This document shows, piece by piece, positions 42,456 to 52,517 of a DNA stretch of 64,000 nt. The DNA is taken from NCBI GenBank assembly GCA_002404835.1, contig DHKM01000022.1, forward strand, positions 35,154-99,153, read 5' to 3'. Within the stretch, counting starts at the first letter, position 1, and each line of letters begins with the position of its first letter. Below the pieces are notes generated by a model. That model searched no databases, was not told the origin of the DNA, and worked only from the letters and a program-made list of their open reading frames with translations. This DNA is from Caryophanales bacterium UBA4694 (GTDB taxonomy: Bacteria; Bacillota_I; Bacilli_A; RFN20; CAG-288). The position numbers and the translations under genes are program-made.

Positions 42456-44735
42456 CTAGAACGGTGCATTGTCACTAACTTCTTCCAAAATCACATTTAT
42501 TACTCCAAGAATTGCAACCACACAGTTTGCGTCATTTGAACTATTCCATGTTCTCCCAATAAGATAATTAATGATTTCAAAATAGAACATGGTGTGAATA
42601 TGTTTATGTAATTCATATTTAAGCAAAACGATATTCGGATTATCGTCAATATTCATCCCACACTTATTTTTCCATATGTCCCTTGCCGGTAATGCCTTGG
42701 GATGTACTTTCGCAATGATATGATGCTTTTCCTTGTTATGCCCTTTCCTTGCTTTCCAAAAGCACCAGGCCAACGCGAAATAGGCCAGTGTAGCTCTTTT
42801 TAAATCTTCTATGGATTTATCTACAAAATCTTTCAACTCCCATTTTGTTTTGTCTATAACTCCAGAAGAGACATAAACAGGAGGAATACTTTGGATCAAA
42901 TATTTTACACAAGCGAGCCATAAAAGTACGGCAGCAAATTGGACAGCCACCCCGCAAACAAACAAGCATACTCCAAATGTAGCACATCCAGAAGGATCCG
43001 ACATGGAAATAGGATTGTTCAGACAATAGGCATAAAGGTTATAGCAGACATCGTTCAGGCCATCAGTAGAAATCCGTTCCAAATCGTCCCGAGAAATGAA
43101 TCTCATCAGTTTGGGAGAATAATACCTGGAGTTCAAGTAATAAAGACCTGTTTCCCAATCATAGACATTATCCTTATAGACGATTTCATTCGCTTCAGCA
43201 AGATTTTCATTTTCATTTATATCAATCTGAGGGATTCCCCATGTTGAATACGTATAAGAAACCACATATTCTCCATTTCCATCTACAATTCCGCAAATGT
43301 TCCCTAATGGATCATGAACATAATAAAAAAGTTGATCATTGAAATTGAGTCCCAACAGTTCTCCATTGTCATCATAATGATAATGAATGGTCCCATATTT
43401 TTGGGAATAAGAAGCAATCAGTTTCGCATCCAGATAGACGTATTCCGTATAGCCTTTCGAGCCAGAAGACTTGTACGATCTTAATCCATCAGGATAATAT
43501 CCAAAATTCAGTTCATCATCCCCTACATCAGCTTTTACCAAAAAGCTTCCGCCCATCCACTTATACTTGGCTGAATCGTATTCGACCAAATTCCCATAAT
43601 CATCATAAATAAGCGGAACCCCACCTGCAGAACTCATCTGATTCGAGTCATATGGATTCTCATAAGTATATTCAAGCGTCACACCATCTTTGACTGCTTC
43701 TAAAACATTCCCAAAGCCATCATACTCATAACATTCAGTAATTGTTCCAGAGACCTTTGTCAACCTTCCGACATCATCATACTCGTAGACATGTTCTTTA
43801 CCATGAAACGCGTGTGCCTCCAATTGTCCATTATCATTATAAAGAAAACACTCATCACCAAAAGGTCCAGAAAACTTTTGTTCGTTATTTTCAATATTCG
43901 CATCATCTCTAACATAAACCCGTTTATCATCTAATCGTAAAGATGAAATCCCGGCTTTAGATTCATAAGCCAAGACATTAGAGCTCGAATTCGAAGAAAC
44001 TTGAATCGTTGAAGAATCGGCATCAAATGATAGGGACGAATTCAATCCATACATACTATTTTGGATTTCTGTTCCCGTGTCTTGATAATCTCCGTATAGA
44101 GAAAAGTGAGAAATCCTATCATAGTCACCATAAGAATATCCAGCAGTATTTCCGCTTCTATTGTCTGTAATCTCAATTGGGTTCCCTAAGCTATCAGTGA
44201 AAATAGTTCCGTCTCTGATGCCATCATCTAAGGCGTAGGTCGTATCTGCTTCTCTTCTTTAAATCCTTTCCGTATGATTGGAGAACATGATATATTCAGT
44301 ATCATCAAGGATGTTTTTTTCGTAAATCGGAACCTTGTTCAAAAGAATTATGGTCAAATTCATATCATCATCATACTGAAAAGAAATAGACTGATTATCC
44401 GTGACAATTTCCTCTATGTGATCCTCGTCCACATAACGAATCGTGGATTCAAGATTGATTCCAGTATACTCAGTACAACCTACTTCAGAAGAATCCGAAT
44501 ATCGGGAGTCATGAATCCAAGTCTGTTGGGTATGCTCCGTGCTAATCGTCTTTGCTAAAACATTACCAGTATCAAGTTCCTCAAAATTATCTCCTTTCTT
44601 ATATTTATATCCGAGTCTATCCAAAATCAGCCTATCCGGATTGAATTCCTGTTGAACGTTTCCCTTCTCATATCTAAAATTCGAAACAAACATCGAAGAG
44701 ATAACTAGAATCAAAGCAGCACTCCCAAATCCCAT
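42456..44735 (-). pseudogene. Secreted RHS-repeat toxin with AHH-like HNH nuclease tail, interrupted by one in-frame stop
   Basis: One reading frame from ATG 44735 (AGAGG upstream) to 42456 is broken only by TAA at 44259-44261. The 158 codons before the stop encode a signal peptide or anchor and RHS-like repeats. After the stop the same frame reads on (RREADTTYALDDGIRDG...), with YD repeats (YDDVGRLTKV, YDGFGNVLEA, YDDYGNL), the RHS core ending LYYLNSRYYSPKLMRFISRD, then NNPISMSDPSG. A hydrophobic helix follows, then a tail with KHHIIAKVHPKALPARDIW and HKHIHTMFY, which resembles the AHH/HNH-EndoVII nucleases. If the stop is real, the ATG at 44054 could start a 532-residue product without signal. 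Read-through, restart or sequencing error are alternatives. Confidence 0.8.
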
Positions 44736-44939
44736 ATTTTTTCCTCTTAGCACTATGAATTTATGTCCGCCATAGTACCATCACCTCATTTATCCGTAGG
44801 GAATAATCGACAAAACGGCCAAAAATCAGATAATCCAAACAGACTTTTCAGAGCATTACATCAATCAGTGAAAGAGCACAATTACCATTACTACATAAAT
44901 ATGGCAACAAATACAAATATTCATAGCAAACAGCTTAAT

Positions 44940-45731
44940 TTAGTTTTCTGATTTTCTTAAATACAGGCTGAAAAAACGTGAAAAAGCATCCTCCATATTC
45001 TTAGCGTCTTCTGCCAGATTGAGAAAAGGCCACTTCGGTATGATTACTCTCTGATATCCGCCTTTCTCGTATCTCTGCACTTTTTCCTCATCCACTTTCC
45101 TTCCTGTACCTCGACGAACTTCGAATCCCGGTATTGGTGCTTCATTCCCTTGGAGTAATGGATACGGTAACACAATCCGTCCTGAATCAAGAAATAATCA
45201 TAGTCGTCCCCTTCATCCGGAACCACGAATTGTTCAAGACATGGTGAACCAAACAACGGCGGCATGAAACAAAGATAACTTGTTTTATGTTCCAGAGGTT
45301 CAACCAGATGGATTTCCTCCAGCTTTTTCGAAATCGCAAAAACATTTGCAGAACCATTACCAAGAACAAAACTGCAATTACTGACAGGAATCATGTATTT
45401 ACCGTCTTTGGAATTCCGCAAGATCCTCACGAAGACGATTTTACCATCCTTGTAATTGTATTCATAAAAAGCATTCGAAGTATCCGGAATCTTGGACAAC
45501 ATTTTTTTCCGAAGGCCGATATCTCTTCGTCTTCCTGAATTCCTGATAGAAAAACCGGTCATACCTTCCGGCACTCGGTATCGTGTCGACAGAATCCGAA
45601 ATGACCTCATACTTCTTCTCGAAAGAACCAAGATCATCAAGCATGTCTCCAAGCCTCATATCCTCGTATTCCTTCAAGAACCGGCAGTACTTTTCTTCAA
45701 GGTATCTGTAATAATCATAAGTAACAGGCAT
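44940..45731 (-). pseudogene. Second copy of the candidate immunity gene, with two frameshifts
   Basis: Three frames must be joined to align with the intact copy at 41641-42444. The first switch is at an A7 run (plus strand T7 near 45502-45508), where one A fewer restores EKMLSKIPDTSNAFYEYNY. The second is near 45104-45112, where one extra A in GGAAAG restores QEGKVDEEKVQRYEKGGY. GAGG lies six bases before the ATG at 45731. It lies between an aldo/keto reductase gene and the toxin. Either a decayed orphan immunity gene or a sequence with homopolymer errors. Confidence 0.78.
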
Positions 45732-45779
45732 ATCATTCCTCAAAAACACTTTTCTTATCTGTTCAAAGTCAGATTTACC

Positions 45780-46604
45780 CTAATACCGATATGGCTTTCG
45801 TAAAGAAGAATTGACAATGGAATCCAGATAGCCGACGTCCTGACAGGATAGATAGAACGGAAGATCAAGATTGTCCCTGATCCTATCCTCGTGGACAGAC
45901 TTCACAATCGGAAGCGTATGCTTCTCAAGACAGTACTGAAGAAGGATCTTAGCAGCACTGGTCGAATAGCGTCTGGCCATCTTCAAAAGATTCTCATCCT
46001 CAAGAAGCTTACCGGTTGCCAGAGGCGAATACGCCTCAACCAGGATATTCTTCCTAAGACAGTAGTCATAGACTTCCTTCTGGATGTTTCCGACGAAGAA
46101 CCGGATCTGGTTCACCATCGGAACAACACCCGTCTTCTCAATCAAAGTCTCGATCTCATCCGGATGGAAATTGGAAACACCGATGCTTCTTACCTTCTTT
46201 TCCTGATAAAGTTTTATAAATGCAGAAAACACATCGACATTGCCGTCCATGCAGTCCTTACCCTGTTCGTTCCAAGGCCATGGTGCATGGATCAGATACA
46301 AGTCGAGGTAGTCCAGACCAAGAAGCCGAAGGGACATGGAAAAATATTCCATCGCCCCTTCATACGTCTTGATCTCGGCAGGAAGCTTAGTCGTCACGAA
46401 AATCTCATCTCTTGAAATTCCGCTGTCTTTGATTGCCCTACCGACAGCCTCCTCATTATGATAGGCATAAGCAGTATCGATATGACGATATCCGCATCTT
46501 AAAGCCGCAAGCGTGGCATGGTAGGCCTCATCCTCATCCATCTGCCACGTTCCCAAGGCGACAGACGGAACAAAGACGCCGTTATCAAGACGATAAGATT
46601 TCAT
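45780..46604 (-). CDS. Aldo/keto reductase, 2,5-diketo-gluconate reductase type
   Basis: A 274-residue NADPH-dependent reductase. Catalytic residues lie in DTAYAYHNE (Asp, Tyr), TTKLP (Lys) and LIHAPWPW (His); VPSVALGTW, RSIGVSNF and NQIRFFV-type blocks are typical of the family. The start at 46604 follows TGAGG and lies two bases after the rseP stop; the longer open frame upstream is just rseP read in another frame. It ends the rpsB-to-rseP series and is not part of the usual Bacilli order. Substrate unknown. Confidence 0.9.
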   Translation of the reverse strand: MKSYRLDNGVFVPSVALGTWQMDEDEAYHATLAALRCGYRHIDTAYAYHNEEAVGRAIKDSGISRDEIFVTTKLPAEIKTYEGAMEYFSMSLRLLGLDYLDLYLIHAPWPWNEQGKDCMDGNVDVFSAFIKLYQEKKVRSIGVSNFHPDEIETLIEKTGVVPMVNQIRFFVGNIQKEVYDYCLRKNILVEAYSPLATGKLLEDENLLKMARRYSTSAAKILLQYCLEKHTLPIVKSVHEDRIRDNLDLPFYLSCQDVGYLDSIVNSSLRKPYRY

Positions 46605-46606
46605 AT

Positions 46607-48061
46607 TTACCTCACAAAAATATCCTTGAACAGAAGCAGTCCGGCAAGAGCAAAGAGAAGGATCATACCGATCATGTTGGCAATCCCCTTGGCCTTGTTC
46701 GGGAACTTCTTCCTGGTAATGGATTCGATCAGGGCAATCAAAGTCTGCCAGCCATCCAGTCCCGGGAAAGGAAGCAGGTTGAAGCAACCGAGATTCAGGG
46801 AAATATAACCCCAGAGAAGAAGGAAATATCCGATACTTCCGCTGGAAACACCCTGTGCAGAGACACGGTAGACGGAAATGATTCCGCCCATGTTCTTCCA
46901 ACCCGACGGAGTGAAAAGACTTCCAAGCGCCTTATAGATACCGACAAACAGTTCATGGAACTGCTTCCCGGTCAGGATAAAGGCATCCGAGACACTGTAT
47001 CTGAATTTTTCCGTCATGGCACTGATACCGAACTTCTCGAACGTCCATGTACCGTCACTGGCCTTGTAACTCTTCAAGACAGCATCGGCACTTTTCGTGG
47101 TATCGTCCGAAACAGAATAATAGGTGAAGTGGATCGTCCTTGTCGAATCGGAATTGATCTGCATTCCCTCAAAACCTTCAATCGGCTTCAACGTCGTATC
47201 CGAGTTGTGGGCAATGACATCCTGAATGGCAAAAGCAAGAGAATCCTGGGCGTAAGTATCGGCTGTCGTGGCATCATCGTTCACATAGCGGACAATATCC
47301 TTCCTTTGGGATTCCTTCGGAAAGTCAAGAGAAGCACGGACCTTCTCCCCGTCCTTGTCATAAAGGTTGTCGTAGGTCTGATACAAAGTCAGGATCTTGT
47401 CTCCGGTACGGAGTCCGGCCTGATAGGCAGCCGTCACATTCTTGTCGAGCTTTTCGCTGACGGAGACTTCATTTGTGGCAGTATTCGCCTTTGTCTGCTC
47501 GCAGAAAGCGAAGTCGGCAAAGAAAAGAACCAGAGCCAGAATGAAATTCATCATGATGCCTGCCATCATGATGACAATCTGCTTGGCATGGTTGATTCCG
47601 GTCAGAGTCCTCTCCTTGGGAACGACGATTCCTTCGCCGTTGTCCTCATTGTCCTCGCCGGCCATAGCCACATAACCGCCCAAAGGAAGAACACCGATGG
47701 AGAAGTATGTCTCTCCGTAATAATAGTTCGGATTCTCCTTTTCTTCCTTGGTCTCGACTGAGGAATCCAGAATCGCAGAGACCTTCTTCTGCTGTTCGGT
47801 CATCTCCTTCTTCGGTTCGCTCTGAACCATCACGGAGACATTTTCCTGCTGGATTTCGTTCTTGCTGTCATAAAGAGGCTTTTTCCTCTTATGACGGAAC
47901 CGCTTATGGACGATCTTATGTCCGAAACCGATGGAATATTCATAGCAGTACACCTTGAAGCTCTTGGCTGCGACAAGATGTCCGGCCTCATGGATGCAGA
48001 CGACAGTGGAAAGACAGAGAAGGAAGATAATGATGTTGAGAATTGTACTTAGAACGTTCAC
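46607..48061 (-). CDS. rseP: RseP/RasP-type intramembrane site-2 metalloprotease
   Basis: A 484-residue M50 zinc protease that cuts membrane-bound anti-sigma factors and signal-peptide remnants within the membrane. The zinc motif HEAGH is at 24-28 in helix 1, and the third ligand is in NLLPFPGLDGWQ near the C-terminus. A PDZ domain lies between the inner helices. About 60 residues (roughly 52-115), rich in Lys, Glu and Gln, are inserted between helix 1 and the GVLPLGGYV block, more than in usual homologues. It follows dxr by ten bases, the standard Bacilli arrangement. Confidence 0.93.
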   Translation of the reverse strand: MNVLSTILNIIIFLLCLSTVVCIHEAGHLVAAKSFKVYCYEYSIGFGHKIVHKRFRHKRKKPLYDSKNEIQQENVSVMVQSEPKKEMTEQQKKVSAILDSSVETKEEKENPNYYYGETYFSIGVLPLGGYVAMAGEDNEDNGEGIVVPKERTLTGINHAKQIVIMMAGIMMNFILALVLFFADFAFCEQTKANTATNEVSVSEKLDKNVTAAYQAGLRTGDKILTLYQTYDNLYDKDGEKVRASLDFPKESQRKDIVRYVNDDATTADTYAQDSLAFAIQDVIAHNSDTTLKPIEGFEGMQINSDSTRTIHFTYYSVSDDTTKSADAVLKSYKASDGTWTFEKFGISAMTEKFRYSVSDAFILTGKQFHELFVGIYKALGSLFTPSGWKNMGGIISVYRVSAQGVSSGSIGYFLLLWGYISLNLGCFNLLPFPGLDGWQTLIALIESITRKKFPNKAKGIANMIGMILLFALAGLLLFKDIFVR

Positions 48062-48071
48062 TTGTTACCTC

Positions 48072-49265
48072 CTACCTGGAAAGAGAAACGACTTTCCAGA
48101 CGATATCCTTGGCGTATTCCTCGCTCTGGGCAATGATGGAATCCAGTTTCCTTTCATCCAGCACAGGAAGATTCTCCATATGGGAAGAAGCATAGATCAA
48201 AGAATCCCGAAGCTGCTTGAAGGTGATCTTCTTCTTCAGAAAACTGGAAATCGCATATGTATCGACCGCATTATAATAGATCATACCGACATTGGAATAC
48301 TTGTCGAAGACTTTCCTCGTCACATCGAAGAGCGGATAGAATTCATGATCGATATCCATGAAATGAAGCTTGCGGATATTGTTGATATCTTCCTGATTGT
48401 TCTTGTGCATCGAAAGCTGTCCCTTGCTTAAGGCATAGCTGATTGCCACCTTCATAGAACAAGGGGAATATTCAAGAAGCGTATGCGTACCGGTAGAATC
48501 CTTGTAGACAATTTCGGCATGGACAAGACTCTCCCTGCAGATGATGGCATCCACCTTCTCAAGCGGGAAATCGAAAAGAACGCTTGCCTCGATGACCTCG
48601 AATGCCTTGTTGACCAAAGTCGCACAGTCGACCGTGATCTTCGAACCCATGTGCCAGGTCGGATGCTTCAGGACAATATCCGGAGAAACCGTATCCAGCT
48701 TCTTCTTCGGATAATCCCTTAAAGCTCCTCCGCTTGCCGTCACGATCAGCTTCTGGATCTGGTTCTTTTTGATGCAAAGCCGTTTGGCTTCCTTAAGGAG
48801 CTTAGCCAAAGCGACATGTTCGCTATCGACAGGATAAAGATGACTCTTCGACTTCTTCAGAGCCGGCTTGATCAAAGTCGAACCGATGACAAGACTCTCC
48901 TTATTGGAAAGCATAAGATCCTGGTTCTGCTCGATTGCAGTCAAGGAAGGAAGAAGACCGCAGTTTCCCATGAGGGAGTTGAAGACATCGGCCTTGTTGC
49001 ATTTCTTTAAAAGCCGGACGGAACAGTCCTTTCCGCTGATTATGACATAATCGGGATGAAGCTTATGGAACTTTGCCGCTGCCTTCTCATCCTCGATAGC
49101 CACATATTTCAAAGAGTCGAAATAGAAAAGATAAGGTTCGAGAACCTCGAACCTTGAAGAAAGACTGACACCGACAAGCTCATAATCGAAAGAATACAAC
49201 AGAATATCCAACGTCTGGGTTCCGATGCTTCCTGTAGCGCCTAAGACCACGATTTGTTTTCTCAT
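48072..49265 (-). CDS. dxr: 1-deoxy-D-xylulose 5-phosphate reductoisomerase
   Basis: A 397-residue enzyme of the MEP isoprenoid pathway, turning 1-deoxyxylulose 5-phosphate into MEP with NADPH. The N-terminal GATGSIGTQ binds NADPH, and NKESLV and CRESLVHA blocks of the active site are present (SNKESLVIGSTL; ICRESLVHAEIVY). The start at 49265 is one base after the cdsA stop, with GGAGG 13 bases upstream inside cdsA; an upstream ATG 8 codons earlier has no binding site. Confidence 0.96.
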   Translation of the reverse strand: MRKQIVVLGATGSIGTQTLDILLYSFDYELVGVSLSSRFEVLEPYLFYFDSLKYVAIEDEKAAAKFHKLHPDYVIISGKDCSVRLLKKCNKADVFNSLMGNCGLLPSLTAIEQNQDLMLSNKESLVIGSTLIKPALKKSKSHLYPVDSEHVALAKLLKEAKRLCIKKNQIQKLIVTASGGALRDYPKKKLDTVSPDIVLKHPTWHMGSKITVDCATLVNKAFEVIEASVLFDFPLEKVDAIICRESLVHAEIVYKDSTGTHTLLEYSPCSMKVAISYALSKGQLSMHKNNQEDINNIRKLHFMDIDHEFYPLFDVTRKVFDKYSNVGMIYYNAVDTYAISSFLKKKITFKQLRDSLIYASSHMENLPVLDERKLDSIIAQSEEYAKDIVWKVVSLSR

Positions 49266-49266
49266 A

Positions 49267-50382
49267 TTAGACCGTAAACCTCCATCCATTAGCCGTCAGA
49301 GAAAGGATAATGGCGATGACGATGGAATTGATCATGATGGAATCGAAGCGATCGATGACACCTCCATGACCCGGGAACAGATTCCCATAATCCTTGATTC
49401 CGTAATTCCTTTTGATCAAGGAATAAAGGAAGCCGCCTACATTACCGACAAACGGCATCAAAACAGAACAAAGGACCAAAAAAGGCCAGGAAGCACCACC
49501 AAGGATTCCCATCTCCTTAAGAAGAGAAGAATGGGAGAACTGAAGAAGACCGGGAACAAGAGGCATCTTGAAGACATACTCCATGATACTGGCATAACCC
49601 AAACTGACAGCAACGGAGACAAAACATCCGCCGAAGAAGCCCTCCCAGGTCTTATGGGGAGAAACCCTAGGATTCATACGATGCTTTCCGAAAAGCATGC
49701 CGAAGAAATAGGCACCCACATCACTAGCCCAAGTCCCGATAAAGATGAAAAACAGAAGCAAGGAAGAAGCAAAAGTCTGATTGATACCGACCTGAGCATA
49801 ATAATTCTTAAAATAATGACCGATATCCGTCGAATAATGATAAGAACCAAAATCGACAGAAAGGACGCTGTCTTTTGTCAAATTCAGTGAATAGGAGAAA
49901 TTGCTAGGTCCATTGCTGATTGGAAAATAACGAAGATAAAGCATTCCCTGGAAGCCTAGAGCAAAAACAATTCCTACCGTAAACAAATATGTGACATCAC
50001 TCAAGGTAACCCTTGGAGACACGATGGATATACCGAAAAGACAAAGGGCATAAAGGATAATTCCGAAAATCGAAACAAACAGATCGCTCATATAAATCTT
50101 GTCTGTATAGAAATGATTATCCGTGACGAAATTCTTCAGAAAAACCCAGAAAATGAAAGAAAGGACAAATACATAGACAACTCCATAGACCAGAAGATTA
50201 TAACGGTTTCTTCCAGGAGCCTGGAGAATTTCCCAAATACCCACAACAGCCAAAAACATCATCAGAATGAAATATGCCCAACCTCCGAAAAGAATCGTAG
50301 GAAGAAGCACACCGACCAAGACGCAGCCTGTGATGATACGAGTCATCATGCTGGATTTTGAGGACTGGGATAATTTGTTCAT
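49267..50382 (-). CDS. cdsA: Phosphatidate cytidylyltransferase
   Basis: A 371-residue membrane enzyme that makes CDP-diacylglycerol from phosphatidate and CTP for phospholipid synthesis. About eight helices. The family signature near the C-terminus is intact: SLIKRNYGIKDYGNLFPGHG then GVIDRFDS. Before it, SDVGAYFFGMLFGKHRMNP and SPHKTWEG are also typical. It is longer than most homologues, with extra loop sequence in the middle. It starts four bases after uppS and its stop is one base before dxr. Confidence 0.95.
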   Translation of the reverse strand: MNKLSQSSKSSMMTRIITGCVLVGVLLPTILFGGWAYFILMMFLAVVGIWEILQAPGRNRYNLLVYGVVYVFVLSFIFWVFLKNFVTDNHFYTDKIYMSDLFVSIFGIILYALCLFGISIVSPRVTLSDVTYLFTVGIVFALGFQGMLYLRYFPISNGPSNFSYSLNLTKDSVLSVDFGSYHYSTDIGHYFKNYYAQVGINQTFASSLLLFFIFIGTWASDVGAYFFGMLFGKHRMNPRVSPHKTWEGFFGGCFVSVAVSLGYASIMEYVFKMPLVPGLLQFSHSSLLKEMGILGGASWPFLVLCSVLMPFVGNVGGFLYSLIKRNYGIKDYGNLFPGHGGVIDRFDSIMINSIVIAIILSLTANGWRFTV

Positions 50383-50386
50383 TTCA

Positions 50387-51127
50387 CTACTCCTTCATAT
50401 CGGGAGTGATGGCTCCGAAACGGCGGTTCCGATGAGAGAAGATCTCGATATCCTTTTTCAGGATTTCCGGAGAATAATCCGGCCAAAGAGTATCCTCGAA
50501 CACAAATTCCGCATAGGCAACCTGATACAGAAGGCAGTTGGAAAGCCTCTCCTCACCGCTAGTACGGATAAGAAGATCGATATCGCTTAATTCTCCGGTG
50601 AAAAGATAATGCGAAAAGACTTCCGGAGTCAGTTTCTCCGGATCAAGTTTTCCGTCTCTCACATCCAAGGCAATCTTCTTGCTGGCATCACAGATTTCAT
50701 TCCGCGAACCATAATTGAAAAGAACATTGAAGACATTCTTCGTATTGTTCTTCGTCGATTCCATCGCCTCACGGATGGTCTTCAGCGTATCCTTAGGAAT
50801 CCTAGAATCATCCAATTCGCCTAGGACGTTGATCTTCGTACCGCGGCGATTGAAATAATCGATTTCCTTCTCGAAGAACTCCTTCAGAAGGCGGAAGAGA
50901 GTATCCAGTTCCTTCTGGGGTCTGTTCCAGTTTTCCGTGGAGAACGTAAAAAGCGAAACGGCATAAATACCGTAATCATCATAACAGGATTCGACAATCG
51001 TCTTGATTTTGTCGACGCCTACCTTATGGCCCGAAGAACGCGGAAGAAGCCGCTTCTTCGCCCAGCGTCCATTGCCGTCCATGATGAAGGCAATGTGACG
51101 AATGGATGGATACTTCGTATCAGCCAT
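50387..51127 (-). CDS. uppS: Undecaprenyl diphosphate synthase
   Basis: A 246-residue cis-prenyltransferase that builds the C55 carrier lipid for cell-wall synthesis. The substrate-binding block FIMDGNGRWAKKR holds the catalytic Asp near residue 17; SGHKVG, YAVSLFTFSTENWNRP and DLLIRTSGEERLSNCLLYQ are family blocks. The ATG directly follows the frr stop codon (TAAATG) without a strong binding site, so translation is probably coupled to frr. Confidence 0.97.
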   Translation of the reverse strand: MADTKYPSIRHIAFIMDGNGRWAKKRLLPRSSGHKVGVDKIKTIVESCYDDYGIYAVSLFTFSTENWNRPQKELDTLFRLLKEFFEKEIDYFNRRGTKINVLGELDDSRIPKDTLKTIREAMESTKNNTKNVFNVLFNYGSRNEICDASKKIALDVRDGKLDPEKLTPEVFSHYLFTGELSDIDLLIRTSGEERLSNCLLYQVAYAEFVFEDTLWPDYSPEILKKDIEIFSHRNRRFGAITPDMKE

Positions 51128-51670
51128 TTAGATGCACTCGATATCCTTGATCTTCTCGCTGACAAGCTTGTCGACCATCTCGATATGTTTGTCGGTTGCC
51201 TTCTGGATATCATCCAAGGTATCATGCTGGACATCTTCGCTGAGAGAATCATCCTTCTTGACCTTGTTGTTCAGATCCTTACGGACATTGCGGATAGCGA
51301 CCTTTCCATCCTCGCCGTACTTCTTGGCCTGTTTCTCAAGATCCTTGCGGCGGTCCTCGCTCGGAGCCGGGAACTTGAGCATGACGGCATTGCCGTTCTG
51401 GCTGACCGTGCATCCAAGATCGGCTTTGTTGAGACCGGCGATGACATCCTTCATGACGGACGGATCGAAGATCTTGACCTGAAGGTCAGTAGCGGAGACA
51501 GAGGAAATGGAACCCAGGCTCTTGAGAACCATATTCTCGCCATAAGCCTTGATATAGACCTTGTCCAAAAGCTGGGCAGTGACTCTGCCGGCTCTGAGAG
51601 TACCAAGGGATTCCTTCAAAGATTCGACACATTTATCCATCTTCTGATTTGCTTCATCTAACCAAGCCAT
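51128..51670 (-). CDS. frr: Ribosome recycling factor
   Basis: A 180-residue factor that splits the ribosome after termination together with EF-G. Sequence from MAWLDEANQKMDKCVESLKE to the end matches the three-helix-bundle plus beta domain of the family, including RAGRVTAQLLDKV and RNVRKDLNNKVKKDD. The start at 51670 has GGAGG eight bases upstream. It is 67 bases downstream of pyrH in the usual order. Confidence 0.97.
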   Translation of the reverse strand: MAWLDEANQKMDKCVESLKESLGTLRAGRVTAQLLDKVYIKAYGENMVLKSLGSISSVSATDLQVKIFDPSVMKDVIAGLNKADLGCTVSQNGNAVMLKFPAPSEDRRKDLEKQAKKYGEDGKVAIRNVRKDLNNKVKKDDSLSEDVQHDTLDDIQKATDKHIEMVDKLVSEKIKDIECI

Positions 51671-51737
51671 AATAAATACCTCCAAAATAGTTCAGTTACG
51701 ATTATTATTCTACTATAGAAAAGAGAGAACCGAAATA

Positions 51738-52454
51738 TTATTCTTTCGAAATCACCGTTCCGATATCCTCTCCATCAATGATTTTTACGGCGTTATCCGT
51801 ATCATTCATGTTGAAGACATGGATTTGGATGTTCCCGTTTTCAAGAAGTCCGATAGCCGTATTGTCCATGACCTTGAGATTCTTCTCAAGCATCTCATGG
51901 AACGTCATCTTCTTGATGAGCTTCGCATTCTTGTTCTTTCTCGGATCATCATCATAGACACCGTCAACACCGTTCTTGCCCATGAAAATGCTATCCGCAT
52001 TGATTTCCTTGGCACGAAGAGCAGCTCCTGTATCCGTAGTGAAGAACGGAGAACCGACACCGCCGGCAAAAATAACAACCCTTCCCTTCTCAAGATGGCG
52101 GATTGCCTTTCTTCTAAGATACGGTTCACAGCAGGCATTGACCGGAAGCGCAGACATAACTCTCACTTCCAGACCGTTCTTCTCGAAGAAAGCCTGAAGA
52201 GCCATCGCATTCATGATCGTAGCAAGCATACCCATATAATCACCGGTAGCCTGTTCGATTCCGATAGTCGGAGCCATATTGCCTCTCCAGATGTTTCCAC
52301 CGCCGACAACCATGGCCACCTGTACTCCACGGGAGGTAATTGCCTTGACCGTAGAACAGACACTGGCAAGGACCTTGGCATCATAATTCAGATGGTTCTC
52401 CTTATCCTCCAAAGCCTCACCGGAAATCTTAAGCAGAATACGTTTGAATTCCAT
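51738..52454 (-). CDS. pyrH: UMP kinase
   Basis: A 238-residue amino-acid-kinase-fold enzyme that phosphorylates UMP to UDP. The nucleotide-binding LKISGEAL at 8-15 and VVGGGNIWRG near 49-58 are present, as is the TGDYMGMLATIMNA block. GAAAGGATA precedes the ATG. A hairpin lies between tsf and this gene, so part of transcription may stop before it. Confidence 0.97.
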   Translation of the reverse strand: MEFKRILLKISGEALEDKENHLNYDAKVLASVCSTVKAITSRGVQVAMVVGGGNIWRGNMAPTIGIEQATGDYMGMLATIMNAMALQAFFEKNGLEVRVMSALPVNACCEPYLRRKAIRHLEKGRVVIFAGGVGSPFFTTDTGAALRAKEINADSIFMGKNGVDGVYDDDPRKNKNAKLIKKMTFHEMLEKNLKVMDNTAIGLLENGNIQIHVFNMNDTDNAVKIIDGEDIGTVISKE

Positions 52455-52473
52455 ATAATTTTATCCTTTCAAT

Positions 52474-52502
52474 AAAAGCACCCCAATAGCGGGGTGCTTT
52501 TT
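52474..52502 (-). terminator. Terminator or attenuator between tsf and pyrH
   Basis: AAAAGCACCCC (52474-52484) and GGGGTGCTTTT (52491-52501) form an 11-base stem with a six-base loop. On the minus strand a short T-rich run follows. pyrH starts about 20 bases later and no promoter is visible, so partial read-through is likely. Confidence 0.75.
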
Positions 52503-52517
52503 GACATCATTGAAAAA

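Noticed and set aside
46605..46901. 99-residue N-terminal extension of the aldo/keto reductase
   Set aside because: It lies inside rseP in another frame, and the ATG at 46604 has a good binding site and the family's normal beginning.
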